From contig NZ_JAHFVG010000002.1 of assembly GCF_023264675.1 (NCBI RefSeq), positions 62,001-126,000 of the forward strand: a stretch of DNA of 64,000 nt, written 5' to 3'. Below are positions 26,643 through 34,730 of the stretch, in pieces. The translations under genes and the position numbers were made by a program. The notes beneath the pieces are model-generated. The model had not been told where the DNA came from. It worked only from the letters and a program-made list of their open reading frames with translations, and did no database searches. Numbering within the stretch: position 1 is the stretch's first letter; every line of letters starts with the position of its first letter. The stretch is from Rhodococcus sp. (in: high G+C Gram-positive bacteria). GTDB taxonomy: Bacteria; Actinomycetota; Actinomycetes; Mycobacteriales; Mycobacteriaceae.

Positions 26643-27134
26643 TCATCCCAGAGCTTGGTCGAAGCACAGAACCGACAACGGCGCGCCTCGGGTGTTCATA
26701 CGTCGAAGTCGCTGAAGCAGTTGTCCGGCAAAAGTTTCTGCTTCCCATTCGTCCGAATCGTCCTCGCCGTCCGTCACTGCGCCCTGCAGGTTTCGTTCAC
26801 TGAGGAGATAGTTGAGCAATTCTTCGCTGATGGCATGGACGGAGTCCTCGATCGGTGTTCCGCTGTGGCGGAAGACGATGTGTCCGAGTTCGTGGGCCAG
26901 TGTCCGTTCGTAGTTCGGCAGGTCCGGTGCGAGGACGATGACATCTTTGCCCGGGTATGCGCGTCGTTGCCCACACACGCCTGTCGGCAGCGGTGCAATC
27001 TGGATGTCGATGGTCCGTCCGCGCTCACGAGCGACGGCGTCCACCACTCGGTCGAGCGCAAACTCGGACGACACCGCTGCGATGTCGCACACTGCATCGA
27101 CTGCTGCCGACACACGCCGGTGAGACTTCATCAT
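26643..27134 (-). CDS. ImmA/IrrE-type metallopeptidase-like protein
   Basis: 163 residues with the zinc motif HELGH (81-85) preceded by NYERTLA, as in ImmA/IrrE. Acidic residues downstream (DEWEAETFAGQLL near 128-140) supply the third ligand region. ImmA-type proteins cleave XRE repressors, so the EspR-like protein across the gap is a natural candidate substrate. Start overlaps the stop of the Thr-rich protein gene as ATGA. Confidence 0.85.
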   Translation of the reverse strand: MMKSHRRVSAAVDAVCDIAAVSSEFALDRVVDAVARERGRTIDIQIAPLPTGVCGQRRAYPGKDVIVLAPDLPNYERTLAHELGHIVFRHSGTPIEDSVHAISEELLNYLLSERNLQGAVTDGEDDSDEWEAETFAGQLLQRLRRMNTRGAPLSVLCFDQALG

Positions 27135-27898
27135 GAGAAGAACTCCGCGCGGGCGTGAGCCAGACGGGTCCTCGACGCCTGGGCGCCTCGGAAGGACAGT
27201 GCACCTGCTGCGGTGCCCGCCAATGCAAGGCCCGCGACTCCGCCGAGCACCGCGAGCGTCGCCGGTGGGGCCAGTGGCGCCGCCAGCGCTGTCGGGTCGA
27301 CGTCGGGAGGATCGGATCCAATGGGGGATGCGGCGCGGCTGGTGGTTGTAACGGATGTACTCGGATCGGGCGCGGTGTTCGCCGGCGCTGTGTCGAGCGA
27401 CGTCGTCACCGGCGATTCGACGCCAGGTGGCGTGGGGTCGTCGCTGCTGTCCGTCGCTGCAGTCGGAGCGCTGTTGTCGTCGCCGGCCGTGCTCGGGACT
27501 GCGGCCGCGGCGGCACCGGGAGTCGGCGCAGCGGGAACCGCTGATGGAGACGTCGATCCGTTGATCTCGGGCCTGGAGTCGGGCGTCGTTGCACGATCAC
27601 GGCTCGCCGGATCGGGACGATCACGGTTACTGGATGACGCAGTCGTGATCGTCGGCACCGTGATCGTCGGCGCCGTGGTGGTGGTGGTCGTCGTGGTGGT
27701 GGTCGTGGTGGGAGCGGCAGTAGTCGTCGGGTGCGGCGGACTACTGGGGTGAGGGCACGTATCGGTGTACCAGCCGCACGGATGATGGGGATGTGCGGCC
27801 GAAGTCTCCGAGACCGAACCGATCGCGAACAATCCGATGGCGAGAGCGGCGCAGCACGAGGCAAGTGCGATCGCACGCCGCAGCGCAGCACCGTTCAT
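27131..27898 (-). CDS. Secreted/wall-exposed Thr-Pro-rich protein with C-terminal anchor
   Basis: 255 residues. N-terminal signal-like segment (about 8-32, ending near SAAHPHH). Two Cys follow in PCGWYTDTC, then a low-complexity Thr/Pro/Ala stalk with an uninterrupted Thr run near 67-75, and a C-terminal transmembrane helix (about 213-240, LAVLGGVAGLALAGTAAGAL) ending in a short basic tail. This is a cell-surface stalk architecture, probably O-mannosylated. First gene of a coupled unit with the ImmA-like and multi-TM genes. Confidence 0.7.
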   Translation of the reverse strand: MNGAALRRAIALASCCAALAIGLFAIGSVSETSAAHPHHPCGWYTDTCPHPSSPPHPTTTAAPTTTTTTTTTTTTAPTITVPTITTASSSNRDRPDPASRDRATTPDSRPEINGSTSPSAVPAAPTPGAAAAAVPSTAGDDNSAPTAATDSSDDPTPPGVESPVTTSLDTAPANTAPDPSTSVTTTSRAASPIGSDPPDVDPTALAAPLAPPATLAVLGGVAGLALAGTAAGALSFRGAQASRTRLAHARAEFFS

Positions 27899-27981
27899 CG
27901 TCGCTCCAATCGTGTGTCAACCGGCAGGTCGATCGTAGTCAGGGCTGCTCCGGCGCAGGCTCCGTGTTCTGGCTGTGGTGT

Positions 27982-28191
27982 TCAGGCTGCGGCGTATCGC
28001 ACCAGTCTCTGGTGCACTTCGGGGCTGAGGTCGGTGGCGCCAGATCCGGCCAGCGCACGGCGCAACAGGCTGCGGTACTTGTCCACGCTGAGGCCGAAAC
28101 ACACGAAGATCTCCGACGCATCGGCGCCGCCGTAGGGTTCCCAGCGGCACGCGAATGCAACCAGGGTGTCGTCGTCAGCCGTTCTGGACAT
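27982..28191 (-). CDS. DUF3263-like small protein
   Basis: 69 residues. AFACRWEPYGGADASEIFVC and FGLSVDKYRSLLRRAL match the short actinobacterial DUF3263 pattern (RWxPYGG, then FG(M/L)S). These proteins look like degenerate HTH domains; function unknown. Its start overlaps the end of the upstream membrane-protein gene by 17 nt. Confidence 0.7.
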   Translation of the reverse strand: MSRTADDDTLVAFACRWEPYGGADASEIFVCFGLSVDKYRSLLRRALAGSGATDLSPEVHQRLVRYAAA

Positions 28192-28447
28192 CGTGCCCTC
28201 TCTGCGTGGTGGTGCCGGCGTGGTGTGCGGACAGTGCCGGGATGCCGAGCAGTGCGCACGCGAGACCGATCACGCCCACAGCTGTGAATCCTGCGACCAA
28301 TCCGAGCAGGGGTTGCTCGAGCAGCCAACCCAGAGCGAGAAATGCTATGGCCAGCCCGGCTGCGGCGGCCGTCGCAGCGGCGAGTTCTACGGCGTGCGCA
28401 CCCGTGGCGGGCGCAGACGGCGCGGATGAGTATCGGCTATCGGCCAT
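28175..28447 (-). CDS. Small two-TM membrane protein
   Basis: 90 residues. A disordered N-terminus (about 1-20), then two hydrophobic helices (about 26-50, AAATAAAAGLAIAFLALGWL; about 52-72, LLGLVAGFTAVGVIGLACAL). ATG at 28447 with GAGGGGG upstream. Translationally coupled to the DUF3263-like gene. No function known. Confidence 0.65.
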   Translation of the reverse strand: MADSRYSSAPSAPATGAHAVELAAATAAAAGLAIAFLALGWLLEQPLLGLVAGFTAVGVIGLACALLGIPALSAHHAGTTTQRGHDVQNG

Positions 28448-28811
28448 AACGTCCCCCTCGACTGGCTCGGTCCTGTGCTGAAGCAGGAATCTAACAGTCA
28501 TAACCGAGAGCAGCAACTCTTCAGTTACCTTTACTGTCGGGCTCGGAGGTCAATCGTCGCGTGGCCCGAGCCCGATGAGGGTGCGTTCTCGTCGAATCGT
28601 CAGACATCACGATGCATCGACGCAGGGCGACCATGCCGGAAGGCGAGCCGTCGAATATGAATCATCCTGTGGTGCAAATACACTCGTCGAAAGCCGGGCT
28701 GGGTTTCAGAGGCGAGCGCGGCAAAGAGCCCGGCGTACAGCGTGATTACCACGGCACGGATCGAGAAATTTTGGACAGGCCCGACCCTGCAGCATCATGA
28801 ATGCGAAGAAA
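28448..28811. other. Intergenic stretch without recognisable gene
   Basis: About 360 bp between the small membrane protein and the desaturase terminator. Open frames on the plus strand have no ribosome-binding site and irregular codon use. It should hold the promoter of the unit at 28447; I see no strong repeat. Confidence 0.4.
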
Positions 28812-28844
28812 GGCCCCGATGTCGGTGTATCCGACATCGGGGCC
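28812..28844. terminator. Strong rho-independent terminator of the desaturase operon
   Basis: A perfect 14-bp stem (GGCCCCGATGTCGG and complement) with a 5-nt loop. Read on the minus strand it is followed by TTTCTTCGC. It lies about 50 bp past the desaturase stop. Confidence 0.85.
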
Positions 28845-28894
28845 CATCGGTGCAGCTCTCCACGAGGGGAGGCGACGGACTGACCTACGACCGC

Positions 28895-30319
28895 CTAGTC
28901 GTCACCCCTCGGCGGCGGCTCGACATCGACGCCGCCCGAACCGTGCTCCGGACCCGCGTCGGGGTGACCAGCGGGGACTCGGCTTCTGGATTTGGCGGCT
29001 TCGCTGTCGGTCGAGGTCTCGGCGAACTTGCGTCGCCACGCTTCCTCCGGACGGTACGGGCCTGGCTTCGGCCGGGCCTCGCCCCCGGGGAAGGCGAGAC
29101 GCGCGATGGTGCGATGCACCATGCCCCACTGCTGCATGAGCGGGCCGCTGTTGTACGGGAGTTGGTAGCGCTCGCAGATGTCCTTGATCTTCGGTGCGAC
29201 CTCGGAGTATCGAGTGCTGGGCATGTCGGGGTAGAGGTGGTGTTCGACCTGGTAACTGAGGTTGCCGCTCATCAAATGGAACAGCGGACCGCCGTCGATG
29301 TTGGCCGCACCGACGAGTTGGCGGACATACCAACCGCCGCGGGTCTCGTTCTCGACCTCTTCCTGACTGAACGTGTACGCCTGATCCGGGAAGTGGCCGC
29401 AGAAGATGATGCCGTGCGACCACACGTTGCGGATGATGTTGGCGGTGAAGTTTGCTGTGACCGTGGAGAGGAATGTGCTCTCGATACCGCTGAACTTGCT
29501 GTCGAACAGCCCCGCCGCTTTCGTGGCCTTGCCGAATCGAGTGGAACTGCGAAGCCTGGAGGCGATCCTCGACCGCTTGCTTTCGCGGAGTCTTCCACCG
29601 CTGGCCAGCTGAGCGAGAGCGAAGGCACCCGCGCTGATCGTGGGCCAGCCGATGTAATCCTTGACGAACTGCCGACGAGCCTTGCCTGCAATGCCTTTCA
29701 GGTCGCCTGCAAGTTCCTTGATGGGCTTCTTACCGCGCCTGATTGCCTCGATGTCCAGATCGTGTAGCGCCACGCCCCACTCGAAGAATGCCATCAGCAG
29801 CACGTTGTATAGCGGTTGTGCGAGGTAGACAGGGTGCCACTTCTGCCTCGGATCGATACGCATGATCTCGTAGCCAAGATCTTTGTCCATGCCCCGAATG
29901 TTGGTGTACGTGTGGTGCACGTAATTGTGAGAGTGCTTCCAGGACTGAGCTGTCGACGCCGTATCCCAATCCCACACCGACGAGTGGATCTCGGGATCGT
30001 TCATCCAATCCCACTGGCCGTGCATGACATTGTGCCCGATTTCCATGTTCTCGAGAATCTTGGCTATGCCGAGGCACGCGGTGCCCGCCAGCCATGCTGG
30101 TTTGCTCGTCGAACCGAGCAACAGCACACGACCGGCGACGAGGAGTTGCCGCTGCGCCGCGATGACCGAGGTGATGTACTTGCGATCTTTCGCTCCGAGG
30201 CTCGCGTACACCTCGTCGTGGATGGCGTCGAATTCCTTGGCGAGCTCGGCGATGGTGTCGTCGCTCAGGTGAGCCAACGGATTGACCGGCTCTGTCCTGG
30301 TTGTGTCGTCGATAGTCAT
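28895..30319 (-). CDS. desA3: Membrane fatty acid desaturase, DesA3 type
   Basis: 474 residues. The three histidine boxes of membrane di-iron desaturases are intact: His96/His100 (GHNVMHGQWD), 129-136 (HSHNYVHH) and 360-361 (QVEHHLYP). This is the delta-9 acyl-CoA (stearoyl) desaturase layout of mycobacterial DesA3, which works with a dedicated ferredoxin reductase. That partner is the next gene upstream (31 nt gap). The C-terminal 60 residues are extended, Pro/Gly-rich and probably disordered. AAGGAG precedes the ATG. Confidence 0.9.
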   Translation of the reverse strand: MTIDDTTRTEPVNPLAHLSDDTIAELAKEFDAIHDEVYASLGAKDRKYITSVIAAQRQLLVAGRVLLLGSTSKPAWLAGTACLGIAKILENMEIGHNVMHGQWDWMNDPEIHSSVWDWDTASTAQSWKHSHNYVHHTYTNIRGMDKDLGYEIMRIDPRQKWHPVYLAQPLYNVLLMAFFEWGVALHDLDIEAIRRGKKPIKELAGDLKGIAGKARRQFVKDYIGWPTISAGAFALAQLASGGRLRESKRSRIASRLRSSTRFGKATKAAGLFDSKFSGIESTFLSTVTANFTANIIRNVWSHGIIFCGHFPDQAYTFSQEEVENETRGGWYVRQLVGAANIDGGPLFHLMSGNLSYQVEHHLYPDMPSTRYSEVAPKIKDICERYQLPYNSGPLMQQWGMVHRTIARLAFPGGEARPKPGPYRPEEAWRRKFAETSTDSEAAKSRSRVPAGHPDAGPEHGSGGVDVEPPPRGDD

Positions 30320-30350
30320 GAGTTCTCCTTGTCGAGATCGAAGCCGTAAG

Positions 30351-31448
30351 TCATAGTTCGATTTCTATGTCGCCCTCTGCTGTGTTCACACAGATGCGCA
30401 CCGCCTGGCCCGTGGGTTCGGATACGTCCCCGTTGCGAAGATCTCGCAGGCGTCCTGATTTCAGCGTACCGACGCAGGTGTGGCAGATTCCGATTCTGCA
30501 GCCGAACGTCAGTTCCAGCCCTGCTTCTTCCCCCGCTGCCAAAATTGTCGAACTGCCGTCGCAGTCGACCACCTTGTCGCTGTTGAGGAAGGTGACCGAA
30601 CCGCCCTCACCTGCATCGGATCCACCGCCGATGACAGGCTGAAAGCTCTCGTAATGGAAGCGGTCGCCATGGCCCTGGTCTTTCCAGAAGGCGCGCAGAT
30701 CGTCCAGGTGTTCGCCGGGGCCGGAGCAGAATGCATCACGTTCGCGCCAATCCGGCACCAGTTCGTCCAGTTCGGATGCCTTCATGCGGCCCTCGTCGCT
30801 GGTGATACGCAATTTGAGCTGGAGACCGTCGTGCTTGGCATCGAGCTCGTCCAACGTATCGGCGAACATCAACTGCTCGCGGGTGTGCACCGAGTGCACC
30901 ACGACGATGTCCTTCACCTGGGCGTGGTGATCGAGACTGCGCAACATGCTGATGATGGGTGTGATGCCGCTGCCTGCGCTGATGAAGACCATTTTGTCGG
31001 GGAGGGGATCCGGCAGGGTGAACTCGCCCTCCACCTCGCTGAGTCGGACGATGTCCCCGGTTCGGATGGTCCCGACGAGGTAGGGAGAAACAGTTCCTGC
31101 GGGTACCAACTTGGGACTGACGCTGACAAGGCCGTCCACCGGATCCGGATCGGACGTGAGCGAGTACGCACGCCAGTGATAGCGCCCGTCGATGAGCACG
31201 CCGAGCCTGACGTACTGACCGGGCACGTGCCCGGCCCATTCGAAGCCGGGCTTGATCAGCACCGAGACCGCATCGGATCCCTCCGGGGCGACCCCCACCA
31301 CCTGACCTCGGAGTTCCCGCGTCGTCCACAAAGGATTGATCATCGATAGGTAATCGTCGGGTCTGAGCGGATTGAACAACATCCGAACAGCGCGCAACAT
31401 AGTTCGTCGAATAAATGAAACCTGGGGCCTGGCCCCCCGCTCTGCCAC
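30351..31448 (-). CDS. Ferredoxin--NADP-type oxidoreductase partner of the desaturase
   Basis: 365 residues. FAD motif RAYSLT (93-98), NADPH-binding AGSGITPIISML (about 158-169), and a C-terminal plant-type [2Fe-2S] domain with Cys317, Cys322, Cys325 and Cys353. This is the Rv3230c-like electron donor for DesA3. The GTG at 31448 has TATGTT 6 nt upstream and no ribosome-binding site, suggesting a leaderless mRNA; ATG 31400 is the alternative. Operon with the desaturase. Confidence 0.9.
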   Translation of the reverse strand: MAERGARPQVSFIRRTMLRAVRMLFNPLRPDDYLSMINPLWTTRELRGQVVGVAPEGSDAVSVLIKPGFEWAGHVPGQYVRLGVLIDGRYHWRAYSLTSDPDPVDGLVSVSPKLVPAGTVSPYLVGTIRTGDIVRLSEVEGEFTLPDPLPDKMVFISAGSGITPIISMLRSLDHHAQVKDIVVVHSVHTREQLMFADTLDELDAKHDGLQLKLRITSDEGRMKASELDELVPDWRERDAFCSGPGEHLDDLRAFWKDQGHGDRFHYESFQPVIGGGSDAGEGGSVTFLNSDKVVDCDGSSTILAAGEEAGLELTFGCRIGICHTCVGTLKSGRLRDLRNGDVSEPTGQAVRICVNTAEGDIEIEL

Positions 31449-31670
31449 TCATGCAACATAAACCCGCCGGTAACCTTGCCGCGCCAAAACGGAGAACAAA
31501 CCCGAGATCCAAAGCAATCAAGCAGAATTGGAGGCTTGGGAGCCCATACGAATGCCCGGGCTATTGCAACCCGGAGGGGATTGCCCCATTCGGCGTCGAG
31601 GCAAACATCGGAGATCGGTTCCACGCAGGTGCAGACACCGCGCGATTACCGATCGCCGATGGGGTGATGC

Positions 31671-32336
31671 TCAGTCCTGCTCCGCACCGATCGTGACGCG
31701 AAACGGGCCCCGATGGGCGTGCATCGCCCACAGACGATCGGCCAGAGCATTGGGCTCGTACTGCGGATCTCCACCGCCGATTGCGCCGGGGACGATCAAC
31801 TGGCCGACGTGGACTCCGCGGTCGCTGACGGCGTCGTGAAGTATTGCTCCGTAGGCTGATTCGGCAGCAAATGCAACGGAGGTGCCGGCGACCTTGCCGT
31901 TGGGAATTGAGGCGCTGGATCCGTTGACCAGCAAGATCGTCCCTGATCCGCGCACCGTCATGGCCGGTAGCACCTGCTGGACCGCGGTGACCGAGCCGTA
32001 GACCGAGAATTCGATGGCAGACTTGAAATCCTCGACACCGGTATCGAGCACCGGCCGCAGAAACTCGGGCGCTGGAATCGGGCTGTACTGCAGCACCTCG
32101 ACCGGTCCCAAGTCCTCGGCGGCGGATGTAAGCGCTGTGGCGATGGATCCGGCGTCGCGGGTGTCCGCGACATATCCTCGGGCGGTGATGCCGTCGGCAC
32201 TCAGCTCACCGGCCAAGCGATCCACGTTTTCCCTGGTCCGCGACATCAATGCAATCGAGAACCCCTCACGTCCGAATCTGCGGGCAACGGAAGCTCCCAG
32301 GCCGGGGCCTGCTCCGATGATTGCGATTGTCGACAT
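31671..32336 (-). CDS. Short-chain dehydrogenase-like protein with altered active site
   Basis: 221 residues. The cofactor loop GAGPGLGASVARRF (8-21) and the NGSS strand (about 138-141) are normal for SDRs. At the place of the catalytic YxxxK, however, the sequence reads FAAES: Tyr is Phe and Lys is Ser. It may bind NAD(P)H without classical catalysis or use another mechanism. ATG at 32336 after GGAGG. Downstream of, and probably co-transcribed with, the alcohol dehydrogenase at 32366 (29 nt gap). Confidence 0.82.
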   Translation of the reverse strand: MSTIAIIGAGPGLGASVARRFGREGFSIALMSRTRENVDRLAGELSADGITARGYVADTRDAGSIATALTSAAEDLGPVEVLQYSPIPAPEFLRPVLDTGVEDFKSAIEFSVYGSVTAVQQVLPAMTVRGSGTILLVNGSSASIPNGKVAGTSVAFAAESAYGAILHDAVSDRGVHVGQLIVPGAIGGGDPQYEPNALADRLWAMHAHRGPFRVTIGAEQD

Positions 32337-32365
32337 TTCCGTAGTCCTCCTCGGTCAGCGGCAGG

Positions 32366-33412
32366 TCACGCGAGGGTGGCAGTGTCGATGACGAATCGGT
32401 ACCGCACATCCGAGGCGAGCACGCGCTCCCAGGCGTCGTTGATCTTGTCGGCTGCGATGACCTCGATCTCGGCCCCCAGATTGTGCTCGGCGCAGAAGTC
32501 GAGCATCTCCTGGGTCTCGCCGATCGAGCCGATTGCGGACCCGGCGAAGGTTCGACGAGAGCCGATGAGAGAGAAGATCTGCACCGGCAATGGTTCAGCG
32601 GGTGCGCCGACGTTGACCAACGCGCCGTCGACATCGAGCAACGACAGGTGGGCGTCCAGGTCGATCACGGCGCTGACGGTGTTGATGATCAGGTCGAAGG
32701 TGCCTGAGAGTGCGGTGAACGTATCGGGATCGCTGGTTGCATAGTAGTGATCGGCACCGAGGCGGATACCGTCCTCTTGCTTCTTCAGGGACTGAGAGAG
32801 GACGGTGACTTCGGCGCCCATGGCGTGAGCAAGTTTCACGGCCATGTGGCCGAGTCCTCCCATTCCGACCACGGCGACCTTCTTGCCGGGGCCCGCACCC
32901 CAGTGCCGAAGAGGGGAGTAGGTGGTGATCCCTGCGCAGAGCAAGGGAGCAGCGGCGTCGAGCGCAATGCCTTCCGGGATACGTACGACGAAGTTTTCGG
33001 TCACGACAACCTGTTGCGAGTATCCACCCTGGGTAGTCGTCCCGTCACGGTCGACGGCTGCGTAGGTACCGACGTTCCCGACGAGGCAGTACTGTTCGCG
33101 GCCCGCGACGCACTGCTTGCATTCTCCGCACGAATTGACCATGCAACCGACACCGACACGATCGCCGACGGCGTACTTCGTTACTGCGGAACCGATTTCG
33201 GCAACGGTTCCGGCGATTTCGTGGCCGACGACCAAGGGATACGCGATCTCGCCCCACTCGCCACGTGCGGTGTGAATGTCGGAATGGCAAATCCCAGCGA
33301 ACTTGATGTCGATCCGGACATCGTGTGGTCCGACGTCGCGCCGCTCGATCGTGGCGGGCGTCAGCGGCTGGTCGTGGGCGGTTGCGGCATAGGCTTTCAC
33401 AGTGGTGGGCAT
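32366..33412 (-). CDS. Zinc-dependent NAD(P) alcohol dehydrogenase
   Basis: 348 residues. Catalytic zinc set in [10 protein letters not shown] and VVGHEIAG; structural zinc Cys in [17 protein letters not shown]; Rossmann motif [16 protein letters not shown]. It is of the AdhC/YahK cinnamyl-alcohol-dehydrogenase type, similar in build to the enzyme at 22418. First gene of a two-gene unit with the atypical SDR, divergent from the MmyB-like regulator at 33514. Confidence 0.93.
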   Translation of the reverse strand: MPTTVKAYAATAHDQPLTPATIERRDVGPHDVRIDIKFAGICHSDIHTARGEWGEIAYPLVVGHEIAGTVAEIGSAVTKYAVGDRVGVGCMVNSCGECKQCVAGREQYCLVGNVGTYAAVDRDGTTTQGGYSQQVVVTENFVVRIPEGIALDAAAPLLCAGITTYSPLRHWGAGPGKKVAVVGMGGLGHMAVKLAHAMGAEVTVLSQSLKKQEDGIRLGADHYYATSDPDTFTALSGTFDLIINTVSAVIDLDAHLSLLDVDGALVNVGAPAEPLPVQIFSLIGSRRTFAGSAIGSIGETQEMLDFCAEHNLGAEIEVIAADKINDAWERVLASDVRYRFVIDTATLA

Positions 33413-33460
33413 AGTGATCAGTCAACACCCCTTTGGATGATCCAGGCAGTCTCTGTCGGA

Positions 33461-33513
33461 GGGTGTACCAGCAGAGCACCCCTCGAGTCGGCAGCAGGAC
33501 TTATTCTTCGGAG
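33461..33513 (+). promoter_or_regulatory. Operator-like repeat and leaderless promoter, second MmyB module
   Basis: GGGTGTAC-N8-CACCCC (33461-33482) followed by TATTCT (33502-33507), 6 nt before the ATG at 33514. Same order and near-identical spacing as the 3543-3596 region before the paralogous regulator. Confidence 0.5.
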
Positions 33514-34428
33514 ATGGACAACAAGGCCGAGGTCCGCGAGTTCTTGATGACGAGGCGGGCGAAAATCACTCCGGAGCAGGCCGGGTTACCGGCAGGCACC
33601 AATCGCCGGGTGCAGGGTCTTCGTCGGTCGGAGATCGCTTCGATCGCCGGCGTCAGTGTCGAGTATTACGCCAAGCTCGAGCGCGGCGCTCTCGCCGGCG
33701 CGTCCTCCTCGGTTCTCGACGCCGTCGCCGGCGCGCTGCAACTCGACGAGACCGAACGGGCTCATTTGTTCGATCTGGCGCGGGCGGCGGACGGCATTCC
33801 GGTGTCGGGTCGCCCGCGTCGGCGATCGTCGAAGTCCGTCGCTGCGCGCCCCAGTTTGCACTGGGCCCTGGATGCGATCACCGATGCTGTTGCTTTCGTG
33901 CGTAATTCACAGCAGGACATCATTGCGGTGAACGAGCTGGGCCGCGCGTTCTTTTCCCCGATGATCGGTGACGGCGGCCGCATTCCCAACATGGCCCGAT
34001 TCCAATTTCTCGATCCGAGTTCGCGTGACTTCTATCCGGACTGGGAGCTCTTCTCCGAGATGTGCGTGGCAGTCATGCGTGCCGAGGCCGGCCGTGATCC
34101 TCACGATCGGGGGCTACAGGATCTCGTCGGCGAACTGTCCACGCGCAGCGAAGTATTTCGAACGCTGTGGGCGGCACACGATGTCAGAACGCACGGTGCC
34201 GGCACCAAGCGTTTCGACCACCCGGTCGTCGGCGAATTGGCTCTGGCCTACGAGGAGCTGTACGTCACTGCAGAACCGGGGCACGTGATGTTGATCTACA
34301 CCGCGGAACCAGGCTCACCGTCCGCCGAACGACTGCAGTTACTGGCGTCGTGGGCACGAACGGAGAACGTGGCCCTCCAGGCTGACCGATCCCCAGGCCG
34401 TTCGCCATCGGACAATCCGAGGGAATAA
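33514..34428 (+). CDS. XRE-family regulator with MmyB-like ligand-binding domain (second copy)
   Basis: 304 residues. HTH near 12-75 (LRRSEIASIAGVSVEYYAKLERG), then the MmyB-like PAS-type domain (about 100-275, e.g. ALDAITDAVAFVRN and RFQFLDPSSRDFYPDWE). Clearly paralogous to the regulator at 3597. Probable controller of the divergent alcohol dehydrogenase/SDR unit. ATG directly behind a -10, no Shine-Dalgarno. Confidence 0.9.
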   Translation: MDNKAEVREFLMTRRAKITPEQAGLPAGTNRRVQGLRRSEIASIAGVSVEYYAKLERGALAGASSSVLDAVAGALQLDETERAHLFDLARAADGIPVSGRPRRRSSKSVAARPSLHWALDAITDAVAFVRNSQQDIIAVNELGRAFFSPMIGDGGRIPNMARFQFLDPSSRDFYPDWELFSEMCVAVMRAEAGRDPHDRGLQDLVGELSTRSEVFRTLWAAHDVRTHGAGTKRFDHPVVGELALAYEELYVTAEPGHVMLIYTAEPGSPSAERLQLLASWARTENVALQADRSPGRSPSDNPRE

Positions 34429-34673
34429 GTACGCGGCAGGGCGAGTTGGATCTGACGGTAGGCGGTGATTCTGCCCTGAGGTTTGTGAACGATGTGTAAT
34501 AGCTGCGCCACCAAGGCGTTGAAAGTGGGATTGATGATCGCCAAATTCAGAGAACTATTGCGGCGATTCTGGGACACGGACAATGTGGCCGACAATGCGA
34601 CCGGCCGGTCGACTACGCAATTCCTCCCGTGATTCTCGCCTGAGACAACACGTCTCGACTATCACCGAAGAAG
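34429..34673. other. Intergenic, no gene seen
   Basis: About 245 bp between the convergent MmyB-like gene and the MFS terminator. No frame with a plausible start and codon use; no other repeat seen. Confidence 0.4.
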
Positions 34674-34714
34674 CAGAGTGGCCCCGAACACCTCGGTGTT
34701 CGGGGCCCACTCTG
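34674..34714. terminator. Strong hairpin terminator of the MFS gene
   Basis: CAGAGTG-GCCCCGAACACC pairs with its complement around a 2-nt loop; about 19 bp of stem in all with one bulge. It lies 17 bp past the stop of the minus-strand MFS gene and faces the convergent regulator. Confidence 0.75.
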
Positions 34715-34730
34715 TCGTGATGGTGCCGCG

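Noticed and set aside
27660-27720. Short tandem GGT/GTC-like repeat that might be a microsatellite or CRISPR-like array
   Set aside because: It encodes the Thr run in the stalk of the surface protein on the minus strand; there are no spacers and no repeat units beyond codon repetition.
30351-31448. Ferredoxin reductase as the missing flavin reductase for the monooxygenases
   Set aside because: It has a [2Fe-2S] domain and sits in the desaturase operon; its build is that of the DesA3 partner, not of a flavin reductase.
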